From Arenicola marina (Eukaryota; Annelida; Polychaeta; Arenicolidae): a stretch of DNA of 64,000 bases. A model generated the notes under the pieces. It searched no databases, was not told the origin of the DNA, and saw only the letters and a list, made by a program, of their open reading frames with translations. A program made the translations under genes and the position numbers. Location of the stretch: the NCBI GenBank assembly GCA_964019135.1, contig OZ025250.1, positions 53,071,357 to 53,135,356 on the forward strand. Reading direction: 5' to 3'. This document shows, piece after piece, positions 53,936-64,000 of this stretch (position 1 is its first letter; the number at the start of each line of letters is the position of its first letter).

Positions 53936-56900
53936 ATCATTTATTTACGTAACGCGCCAAACATGCACGCGACGTGTACTTGCAGGGTGTGTAGCTACAT
54001 CATAAGATACCACTACAAGATCACATCTAATCCGGGTGAACCAGTTGTCACTGCAAGCATTTAGATTTTTGCCAGAGGTCACTACCTCTCTCTGGGGGGC
54101 GGGGTGACTACCTGTCTCTGACTCCCTTAAGAAGAATTGCGACTTATCTTATATTGAGTTATGAGTTATTATAACTTGAGTTATGAGGAACCTGGGCCCA
54201 CCAGTAACCTCTGCCGCACAAAGAGCTGTTCCAGATGGGAGAGGGTGCGTGGAAGGGGTGACGGGGAGGGGGGTCTATGCATGTGTCTAGTATATGATGA
54301 TAATCACACGATATTCGAATATACAGAATTCGAAGAATATAGGTATGGGCTTGACGATAAGACCCGAAAGGGTGAGTATCTGTAAGCCGTCTAGTACAGC
54401 ATCTGTATACAGCTACAATGAGATGCCCGTAACATTAGTATTGAGAAAAAACATATTTTGATTGCGTAAGTATTTATTATGTGAAACGTGAGATGTTTTG
54501 CTTTTGTTTCAAAAACAACTTGCAGCATGGTGCAGTTCTCTAGGCACAATAAAGTGAAGATGCGACGGAAAAACATAAGTTTCGTTACCTTCCACCAAGT
54601 ACAAGTTTATGCCACGTTGAAAATGACATTTATTTTAATAAATAACTTATTATGTAGAAACTGTAGTTATTGTATTCTCACACACGACTGGTGATCGAAC
54701 TGTCGGAAACGAGTGGAGGGTTTGACCGTGCTTGAAGCTAACAAATTTGCTCTAATAAATTAAATTATGAAACTAGATCTTGCTTTTCCATTCCCAAGAA
54801 CGCTGTAGGATCTAACAGTTACACGGTGCCCCGATTTGTCTAACCTGAGATGTCTGTTTAGCAACGGTCCACTGTTAATCTCCATCTTCTTGGTCCTATA
54901 TGTTACTTCGCGCTACATCAACGAAATTCCATATGCACAATTTATTCGCCGGCAATATTAACAATATTACCCATTATATCACAGACATTAGACCAAAAAG
55001 TAGACGATAAACTGAGGCAAGTTTTTCATTGATTCGTGACGTCACAAGAGGAACTGGTTTTGTTGCGCAACACAGTAAATGCGTCATAATTTGAGCATGG
55101 CGTCTATAGGAGGGTCCTCGTCCTTCGGCATGGATCGGGATGCCCCTATTTGCACTGGATATAAACGATGTGTGCATTTCATTGGAATAGGCATATCCCT
55201 ATCGGCACACCCGGAAGTGTCCTGTCACGTGTTGCGGGTCCCGGGCGGGATACCGAAAATACCGAAACCATCCTTGTTATTCCAAAAGACCCCACATACA
55301 CATATACATCTGCCTGGCTCGGTGTCTGTTAAGTTGCCTATACCTGAGTTATTTGCAGTTGAAATCCTCGTAGTTGCGTGTGGTTATACGTAGGCCCGTT
55401 TGCTGATCCATAGCGACCCGGGACGGTGGTCACCCTCTGCACGCATTGGAATTCACATACCATTGCAGTTTGATCAGAAACTATAAAAGTTGAAGCCTTA
55501 AAGGCCAGCTTCTGGGTAAATTAATTCGTAAAAATCAATCTAATAAACCCATAGAAGGGTAAATATTGAAGGAATATATATGGGTGGTTATGCACAATAT
55601 ACGGCTCATAGTTATGCACGTGTGGCTCGTTTTAGTCACGCAATCTGAACACACTCGGGCATCATCTCTGACCGATCAAAGCCGTGACGTAGATGCAGGT
55701 TCCTGACTCATGCGTACAGCGCACCAGCCCTTCAAACGGGAACCTACATTTATGTCACGAAACGTCGAATGATCGTCGCGGACTATTTCTTGATGTTACA
55801 ACGCGTCATTTGGGATAATGGTAAATAATTCTAAAAGTACTCCCGAATCAAATTAACGAGTGTTCTAATTTAATGCAGCAATATAATGAGCTTAATATTG
55901 TGAAAGTCCCTTTGGACCTAGGAGCTGGACCTTAAAAAAAAGACATTTGCCAAAAAGTTTCGGGAGAAGTGCGAACGTTTCGTTCATCGCAGTCGATGTT
56001 TATTATATCATGGGATCTAGATCAGAACCATGCGAATATGCCCTTGAACGATATAAAAGATTAATTCGGCGGCTACAGACAAGTAGATGAATACGAAGTT
56101 GTTTTTATCCCAACAAGACACCATTATATTTGGGTTTCTACACATATTAATGTAAAAAGTAGGTGACGAAACCTGTTACGACATTCCCTTATGCGTTTTA
56201 GGCGAGGCCGATGACTGCCACTCCCACACCCTTCTGATGTACATAAATAACTGATAGGTCTAAATTCATTCGGCCATAGACGCACATTTCTTTTACATCA
56301 ATTTGATATCTGTATCTAAATTCTAGGTCTGTGACTTGACGGACATCCACGAGTCTGAACGAGATTGCGTCACCCCTAGGGTGAAAATGACGTAAAATGT
56401 AAAATCCGGATTATGTCTTCGGTCCACTACAATGACCTTGACCTTAACAATTGACTTCCCCGACTTTATTTGTGACCTATTTAGCCCCTCAGATCCAGAT
56501 TTGACACCTTAGATCCAAATTGACCCCTCAGATCTGTATTTGGCATATTTGATACCTCAGATCCATAATGACCCCTCAGATCCGGCAGTTCTAAAACTGT
56601 GGCTATAGTGAGCATCCTCTCAATTGTTGGCACCATCCAAAAAGTAAAATCACTCTTTAGTTTCGCCCCAGGCTCAACGATCTCGCTCGGTGGACAGCTA
56701 AACCCAAACTGCCCGTTTATTTCTTTTCGGTCTACATTTCTAGTTTCTACATCCCTACCATGCACATTAGTTTCATAGCAACCACCTCAATCATCCCACC
56801 ACCCCAGCTTGAACCCCCCCACCTCCCCCGCCCCGCCCCCCACAACAGTATGTCTACACTGGCACCGCGGTCGCTGTCACAGCTCGCGACAGTGCAGAGC

Positions 56901-59900
56901 CTAGGTCTGTAATGTTGTTATGATAAGAAGATTAGCGGGCCGCGCTGCGTTGACAGCTTGATAAGCCAAGTGACGAGTACCCGGCCACACATCATTGAGG
57001 TCGGCCAGCTGTTCTTAATAGTTTAAAGCTCTCGTAGGGTCCTATGTTAAAGTTTAGCAATTTTTTGCAGACAAACTAATTAGGCGATTTGCAAAATTCA
57101 AAGACGTGATACAAGGTACCTACGGGCTCAATACATGACATAATGTACAGCGTCATTAAATTAACACTGTGAACGTTATAGCGACTTTCCCGATGTATGC
57201 TCCCATCTACCAATGGTTAAGGAACAAACAAAAAAAATCCTGTGACATTGACCTTTGACGTACATACCCCGCTAACGAACTTTGACCGAGCCATGTTGAA
57301 TACCTATCGATGGGTAAAGTTACAGAACGAATGTCTGAACAACCGTTTATCTGATTCGAGTGTAGTTCGATTCCTATCCTCACAATACATGACCTGCCAT
57401 GCTATTTAATAGAGCAGACGATGTTGCTTTTATCGTTCTCTTGTCAGTCGCGCAAATGTAAAGGTCATCCAACTGCCACCTGATTGGTTCAAAATCAAGG
57501 TCAGGTTGGCAAAGTCCATCGCGTCATTTGATGAGGGGTACCGAGGTTGAATGCAATGGTCAGGGGTTAGTGGTTATTCTGCTGTACCCACTTTTGCAGG
57601 AGGCGTTTGCTTTCGCGCAATGAATCCAATTTTAGCCTCACTTGATACTAAACTGATTTCAAGTTCACTCTGGGTCACTTTAGGTATGCGTCGAAGCTTA
57701 AAAACAGAGTTAATGATAAAACACTACAAAGGAATTCAAACCTATGCCCCCTTACAAAGATGTAAATAGTATCGCCCAATGACGTCACAGTAAACAGTGA
57801 ATGGCGCCATCAAGCCGATCGGCTGCTTCGAAGTGCAGCAAAGCAACATTTGCTTATAGTTTATTTGCAAGTGTCTCAGGAAACGTGAGCTGACATACAC
57901 TTATTGGGCCCCGACTTGAAGTTCACACTGAAAGTATTTTTTTCTTCGAATCAGTGAATATTTTCTCGTAGACGGCAAATTTCGTTGTCCGTTGCGACTA
58001 TAGTTTCACACAAATGAAGCAGACAGATTTCGTTACGACCGCCTCTCTGTTTACCTCGTCATTTGTCATGTCCCTGGGGGGTAGTATTGCTGGTATTATG
58101 GGAGGAGGCTTATGTTGGGTTAATACCAAGCCATAACTCGAATTACACGGGATGCCCGGTCTCATAAACCCATACACACTGATTGCTGATTAGCTTTCAT
58201 CGAACGTTTGAAGCTAAAATAGCTCTAATTGTTTGTAGACTTTGTATGGACACATAATGTTCTGTCCCCTTCTTGGAAGCGGGTTGTTCTTGTTCGCTGC
58301 TTTGAGTTTAGATATTAATATTGAGACATGTTAAAATAATATCACCTGATCAAGGGCTTTAGTAACCACAATACAATGTATATCTGGAAGTGGATCAGTA
58401 ACACATCTCCCCGCAGGAGATGGAGTTAAGAATAAATATTGGTTGGAAATATTCAGTTAAAAGTGAATATAAAAAGTATATAAAAAAAGTAAGCTGTTAA
58501 AGTACATTTGCTCATCCCCCCTCCCTCCCCCTGTAATTCCCTTTAGGAACGACCGTGACTGCTCAAATTTGTGCTCGAAATATAGGACGAAACCATTTCG
58601 CAACCGTTCATATGATATTTATTCATTTATTTACATTTGCTTATCATCCGATACATCACTATTTTGTACATTATAAAACAATAGCAGTCTCGATGGGAGA
58701 AACACACGACTCTTGAAGACATCCATTCGTAATTGGATGTGTTGCTTTTTGGTTTGCAGCGAACCCTTTTCCAACACATGGCGAACCAGACACAGACACA
58801 GGACATGACGTCACAACATCACAATGACGTCACAGGTACATGTACACACATAGAGATTAGGGGTCCGCGCGCAACTGTTATGATGCGAATGAATAAAAAG
58901 ACAAAACAAAATGAAATAGCAGGTTTCGTATAAAGAGACAGTTTGATCAGCTGCCCATCCCTGAATGTCAAATTATTGCTTCACCTTTTTGTAGTGAGTC
59001 TTTGTTTTTTTGGCTTAATTTGTTTTAATACCGTCCCATTAGATTTATAAAAATAACTTACAAACGCATCATGTAAATATTGCGAATTTTTTACAATGAC
59101 ATGCGGCACTTCGCATAGATTACTTTGATTGTAAGCCTTCAGTCAGTATCATTTGGTGCAGTTATGAATAAGATGCATAGTTAAGTAATCACTTTTGAGG
59201 TAAACTGACGTCGTGTCGGAAAGACACATTAGGCAATAACTTCCTTCCACACACCACGTCACCTACTGATCTACTTTCACCAGATAATATGGAAAACTCG
59301 AGGACAAAAACAAACAGTTGTTCGGCATTTCTTAACTTCTGGTGAGAAATGAGTATTTTTCCATACCGTAGACACAAGCTTACCGGTCATAACAGAAGAC
59401 CTTCAACTGTAAAATATTGTAAACTGAATTATAGCCAAAAAGTAGTTCGCACTTCCTAAATTTGATGCAAAATGAGTATTTTTCTACCTTAGACCAAAGG
59501 TAACCGACCACAGCAGAATACCCTTCAACCGTAAGAAAAATGTTCACAGACGATACTATCATCTGGATTTGATACGAACCCGCTGAAAGTCTCTTCATGT
59601 TAGAGAAGAGAGAATTTGGGAGAACTTACACCCCGTCAGAAGAAATGTTTCTGATATCAACATAAACTTTGGAGCTCTTGCTAGGTCTACCACTATCATG
59701 TGAAAAATATCCAATATAATTCTAGATATTTGTCGGATAGTAACCTGACACGGCCACTCGTGGTTGGTTGGCATTCCAGCCAATTTGTAAACATAACTGA
59801 TACACCTTCGTCTTTTTTATTAATAACACAAATAAAATATATGTTTGGGACTAAGATTGCGACCAACGCTAACGGATATGACGTCATAAATACGATAAAG

Positions 59901-60665
59901 TGTACACATGTTGGCAAGAGTAGCGAACAATCGGCGAATAAAGTTTATCTCTAGCGGTACATAAGTTTTGCACGACACATAAATATGTTGAAGATGATAA
60001 TAGATCTGCACTGCAGTCAGTCAGGATGTATACCGTTCTAGAGGGAAGTTCCTTCCATATATATATCTAAGTCAGCTGCGCATGCGCGTGCGTGTTGTCA
60101 ATCCATAAAATGGTTAATGAGCCCACATTTGGAGCAGTAACTTGATCTTCAGCTGTGCAAGACGGAAAACAAACTCCATGAAAGATACAGAAACTGTTGT
60201 TCTTGCATACAACTGTCGGCCTTGTATGATGGCAGCCGTGCAGGAATATACCGATACACCAGAAGTACGGTTGATTGCAGCTGTACAGATATATATATAT
60301 AGACAATACTGGCAAGATAACGAGTCGACTGAATGCCCGGCAGCAAATCTCACTCAAAAGTCCCACACGTTTGTGCCCCGCAGAAAACACCCCCAGTGAA
60401 CTTACACACCTCATTTATTCATACCATGCACACCTACCCGCTAAATTACCGGCTCCACTAACACATTTACTCCCCCTCAACAGCAGTCGCTATGACACCT
60501 TATATAGCTTACATATTTAATATTAGGGAAAATTTGCATAAGCAAATCCCATTGTATAATTAACTCAGGCAAACCGTTCTTTGTAAGTTACGCTGGTCCT
60601 TCGTCCATGTTAGCGCGAACTACTTTTTTGTTTCATCATAGCTCACGTATTACTCACGCCTACCA
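53936..60665. other. Large intergenic region without a supported gene
   Basis: Short ORFs only, none with domain features or convincing splice sites. Short tandem repeats: CCTCAGATCC(A/G) motifs at 56478-56585, and a ~120-bp duplication at about 59290-59560 (AATGAGTATTTTTC, CAGAAGACCTTCAACTGTAA and variants). C-rich tract at 56790-56845. Confidence 0.5.
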
Positions 60666-60671
60666 TTTATT
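60666..60671 (-). terminator. Candidate polyadenylation signal for the minus-strand gene
   Basis: TTTATT on the plus strand is AATAAA on the minus strand, about 455 nt after the stop at 61127. Position is plausible; not proven. Confidence 0.3.
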
Positions 60672-61126
60672 ACAATAGTCCATTCCGTGGGTCTTAACGT
60701 GGATGATGGACCCATACGCTTCGGCTACGCGAGAACTACAGCAATATCGCCAAAGGTTGACATTTAATAAGATATTCACATTCATAAAGTATCTATTATA
60801 AAAAAAACTTCAAGGGCCTTGATAATAAGACAGGGGTGCTCGCATTAGTGTAAACTACCACAATTAATTGTCACTTTTGAGACCGATACGGGTTATACTT
60901 TGTGGATAATATGATCCACTACAGCTGAAAGATGGATCCCAGGTCCCAAGACACGTGGCAGCAAAGTTGTAGTTCCCGTTGAAAAAAAGAAAAGAAGCCA
61001 ACAATGGTCGTCATTGGCAGATTCTCTTGGCGAGATGTATGGCGGGCTCTTATTGGCTGTGTACGATTGAGATACCGCCCTGCTTGTTTCAGAGTTTCTG
61101 ATTGGTCGCCGAGTAATGCGGTCGTC

Positions 61127-61650
61127 TCATTGGTCGTCCTCCTCCTGTTCTGAAGGGGAGTAATCGTGCACCCGGTTTAGGTAGTGGGGTGGCGGCCGCA
61201 CCCCGTCGCTCAGCCCCAGGAAGTGGGGCGCCGACGCACCACCCCCCCGCGGCGGGGGAGGAATCGAGAAGTAGGGCGGGCCGTTATCATCGTCCGAGAG
61301 GGAGTCTACACTGGGGTTAAAGGGCGAGTGCAGCGCGCCCAAGCCCAGCCCCAACCCCAGCCCCGCGTCTTCCCCCGCTGAATACAGTCTGAGGGGCGGG
61401 GTGGGGCAGTCGAAGCCCCCCTCCCCGCACGAGCTGACCATCATGTCTGGCGGGGTGGGGCCGCGACCCCCCATCACCTCCCCGTCCGTGTCAATGTCAG
61501 ACTCCAGCGCGTCAGCAAACTCCCGCGGGGAGGCGCTGTTCCTCGTCACGTAGCCTTCTCTGGGATCTCGCCGATAGAGGTCGCTGTGGGGCGAGACGGC
61601 AGCGCCGCCTGTCGGTGGAGAGCTGCAGCCGCGGTCGTCCAGCGTTCCGT
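61127..61650 (-). CDS. Last coding exon of the PPxY gene
   Basis: Acceptor GACTTTCAG|AC, stop TGA at 61129-61127. Encodes DGTLDDRGCSSPPTGG through PPPHYLNRVHDYSPSEQEED. Confidence 0.75.
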
Positions 61651-64000
61651 CTGAAAGTCGCCGCAAGAAAATGAGGTACATCAAAAATATTTTAAACATT
61701 TTCGTATTCAGCCTATTTTGTAATATCTGTACATCATTAGACAAAGAATAATTAATCTACTTTGTATTTACCCTAATCTTCTGTATTTTGTCATCTAAGA
61801 ATCGACGCGACGTCAAATAAACAACGTTTCAATTCACACCTGAAAAGATGTAACATCAATACAAATGCCTCCGCCCACCCTACTACTAAAAAAAATACTT
61901 CAGAGCTAAAAAAGGTTCAGTCCCATGTGCCAGAACGACTCCCAATGGAACCAGAGATATAAGTCTATGCCTTGAGGTCCGTCCCGCGGGATTGGACATT
62001 CAAGTTGACAATTGCATGTCGAACGTTCGTTAGTCCTGGTTAGTTCGGGTTAGTTCCCCGGGGGTCGCTCTACAGCTAACTGGAGAAAGTTGTCAAACCG
62101 GCGGTCGGTCGAGGGTTCGAGTCCCTATAGCGACGACGCGACACTCACCGTTACTGCTAGCGTCTGTGTTGGTCGACCTGTCGCGCGTCACGCTGGGCGG
62201 TCCCTTCCGCCGACGTCGCTTGTGTTTCGACGACACTTGAGACGCCGAGCTGAGCGAATGTTCCGACATCGTGTCGCCGCCGCCCCCACCGGCGCCGCCG
62301 CCGTCACGTGACCCCCCTCGCCCCGGGTCACGTGACGCCCGACTGCCGCCGGTGGCCGAGCCGCTCTGGTTGTCGGCCGAGCGGTGCGGCACGCGGTCAT
62401 GTGACCGGGGGATATAGTCTGTCATGAATGGGTCGTGGACCCGGTACGAGGACGAGTCATGTGACCCCTCCGACCGCTGGGAGGCGTACGGGTCACGTGA
62501 CCGACTGTTCAATGAGCTGTAGTCCGGGGGGAGGTCCCCCTGAGGCGTCGTCAACCTCCGCGGGGTGCTATGGTTACTGGCGTGGTTGCCATGGTTTCGT
62601 CGGCCGAAGGTGGACATATACGGGGCGTCCATGTAGCTGCCTGTAAGTAAGCGTTAAAGGTCAAGGTCATGGATTCATTCTTCAAGCTCAAAATACTAAT
62701 TTGCATATTAAAACATTATCGGAATATAATACAATTTAATTCATGTATCCGTTATATGACCTGTAAATAATGCATGTTGCCTTTGTAACACAGAAAGACA
62801 GAACACAGCAATATTCACAAAAAGTAACGCGAAAAGGTTAATATGCCTGGTGGTTAGCGCGTGTGCCTTTGTCAAGCGAGATTTGTGTCAATATCTATGT
62901 TCCTACAGAGTACAGATCCTTTTAATGTTGTCATTCGGAAAGAGTCTGGGGATTATCCACCCGAAACATGACGTCTTATGACATGCCTTAATAAATCCTT
63001 TTCAAATCAACCTACCCGGCATTTGTCCCAAGTACCAGTTACCAACGTCACAATACGTGTTTGCCAAGATCGATAAAAACATCTACATGGCAACAAATAA
63101 ATTATTCGTAGCATATTCAAATTCACTTAGTCGCCGTTACCATTATTTGAAGCGTTGCCATGGTGACGCTGGACTGATCGTGGGCTGTCGCACGCGCTGT
63201 GCGAGCCGCAGTACTGCACGGCCGGAGGGGGTGGTGGCGGTGATTGTAACAGCTCCTGCAGACTGGCACGCAGCTCCTGAATGGACTGAAACATTACAAG
63301 GTTGTGAAACACGGAAATGGAGGGTTGGAAAAGCTGGGTTGGGGGTGGGGGGGGGGGGGACGTGTACAAAGAATTAGATCAGAAATGAACACCGTGGGTC
63401 TCTTACCAATAAGAATGTATAAATGAATTTGTGTTTAGGCCGCGTTTGTGCACACAAGGGCTAAACCAGGCCAAGGAACCTCCCGGCCATGAAGAATAAA
63501 TGGATGAAACATATGCTCTAGATTAGAAGTCCATGCCCGGATTCGAACCCACGACCTATTGCTTAGCGGTCTTGTGTACTAAACCCCGCACCAAAAAGGC
63601 TGCTCTTACCAATAAGAACGCTTCCTGATACAATAAGTAAACAATATGAGATCTCCCCGCCCACGGCACAAGCAAAATAAACGTATCAGAAACTCTCTGG
63701 TGTCTGACCTGATGGGTGGGCTGTTTGTTGTCAGCCGGTACTCCGCCGTTGTCAAGCTGCGTCATTGGGTTGACGTTAATATTCATGTGGCTGTTGCTAT
63801 TGGTGCTGGCATGGCCAATGCCGTTGCCATAGGAGCCGAGCACGTGGCCGTTGGCGACCTGGGGCGGGCCTCCGTTCACCCCGTTCACTCCGTTCAGACC
63901 GTTCAGCAGGAAGCCGCCCCCGTTCATGTGCTTCTTGCGCAGACTGTCCTGCGCGTAGATAGTGCGCGCCGGGTCGTGGAACTTGTGGCGCCCCTCGGTG
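61127..64000 (-). CDS. 3' part of an unrecognised gene: Ser/Pro-rich tail with two PPxY motifs, four exons, partial
   Basis: complement(join(61127..61650, 62149..62640, 63141..63285, 63709..>64000)) has matching phases and consensus borders; about 483 residues are visible. It opens with TEGRHKFHDPARTIYAQDSL and RKKHMNGG, then Asn/Gly-rich sequence (NGLNGVNGVNGG), a short helix (SIQELRASLQELLQ) and a proline run. Then come Ser/Arg/Gly-rich regions with LPPDYSS (PPxY), a basic patch KHKRRRRKG, an acidic stretch (ALESDIDTDGE), RPPPHYLNR (second PPxY) and an acidic end (PSEQEEDDQ). It reads like the disordered cytoplasmic tail of a membrane protein, with PPxY sites that bind WW domains such as Nedd4-type ligases. 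The family was not recognised; the N-terminal part lies beyond the window. Confidence 0.7.
61651..62148. other. Intron of the PPxY gene with a tRNA-like B box
   Basis: 62064-62137 contains GGGTTCGAGTCCC with weak tRNA-like pairing (GTCGCT...AGCGAC), probably a SINE remnant; otherwise AT-rich. Confidence 0.4.
62149..62640 (-). CDS. Internal exon of the PPxY gene
   Basis: Acceptor CTTACAG|GC, donor AACG|GTGAGT. Encodes SYMDAPYMSTFGRRNHGNHA, LPPDYSSLNSRSRDPYASQR, a Gly-rich run and KHKRRRRKGPPSVTRD. Confidence 0.75.
62641..63140. other. Intron of the PPxY gene
   Basis: AT-rich; no feature of note beyond a weak tRNA-like phrase near 62845. Confidence 0.45.
63141..63285 (-). CDS. Internal exon of the PPxY gene
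   Basis: Acceptor ATGTTTCAG|TCC, donor AATG|GTAACG. Encodes SIQELRASLQELLQ followed by a seven-proline-class run and HHGNASNN. Confidence 0.65.
63420..63600 (-). mobile_element. tRNA-derived SINE in an intron
   Basis: On the minus strand: GGTGCGGGGTTTAGTACACA, a D-arm-like region, then the B box GGGTTCGAATCCGGGC, then a non-tRNA tail containing TTTATTCTTCATGGCCGGGA. It lies between two exons of the PPxY gene. Confidence 0.55.
63709..64000 (-). CDS. Upstream visible exon of the PPxY gene, partial
   Basis: Runs off the window edge; donor CATCAG|GTCAGA. Encodes TEGRHKFHDPARTIYAQDSL and an Asn/Gly-rich stretch ending DNKQPTHQ. Confidence 0.7.

Noticed and set aside
54161..54385. 74-residue ORF with acidic C-terminus
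   Set aside because: No domain, no splice support and low-complexity middle; not called.
62064..62137. Functional tRNA gene
   Set aside because: The T-arm-like GGGTTCGAGTCCC is good but the anticodon arm does not fold convincingly; more likely a SINE remnant.

Overview
The window looks like nuclear DNA of a marine invertebrate, most likely a mollusc or another lophotrochozoan, though an invertebrate deuterostome is not excluded. The evidence is spliced genes with GT-AG introns, many minisatellites, tRNA-derived SINEs, a DIRS-like retrotransposon, a Helitron-type element and fragments of LINE and Ty3/gypsy elements. Host coding density is low; most of the sequence is repeats and AT-rich intergenic DNA. 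Nothing bacterial, no CRISPR array and no rRNA genes were seen.

Layout. 1-402 is the 3' end of a beta-propeller (NHL/TRIM-like) gene, followed on the minus strand by a decayed LINE (about 403-2520). 2528-9075 is non-coding: small tandem repeats, a 2.0-kb TIR element (4387-6411) and a long snap-back inverted repeat (7211-7652). 9316-11594 is a TIR-bounded element carrying a broken PHD-finger plus OTU-protease gene. 13445-17720 holds GACGTC-rich and TACCATGGTA-rich arrays and an orphan DUF4806-like exon. 18959-26290 holds nested mobile DNA: a short TIR element, a non-autonomous Helitron (20064-20633) and a structurally complete DIRS-like element (20885-25930), between two inverted copies of another repeat. 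26815-36200 is satellite-like arrays, a C48/Ulp1-like protease fragment, an orphan Myb/SANT-like exon and two copies of a TACCATGGTA array. 36399-38580 is an internally deleted Ty3/gypsy element on the minus strand. 39282-39531 is a SINE with target-site duplications.

The standout locus is 41324-53219 on the plus strand. Six exons with matching splice phases encode a 454-residue protein with a DZIP3-like HEPN domain (Rx4H motif kept), one membrane segment and a C-terminal peptidoglycan-recognition (PGRP) domain whose zinc ligands are altered. The architecture predicts a type II membrane protein with a possible RNase domain inside the cell and a bacterial cell-wall sensor outside. Its last intron is about 8 kb, and nearly all of it is a tandem array of roughly 160 copies of a 47-bp unit. 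That unit is a copy of the end of the upstream exon plus its own 5' splice site, so the gene carries over a hundred consensus-like splice donors in a row.

53220-61126 has no gene I can support. 61127-64000 is the 3' part of a second spliced host gene on the minus strand. It encodes a low-complexity, serine/proline-rich tail with two PPxY motifs; I did not recognise the family.
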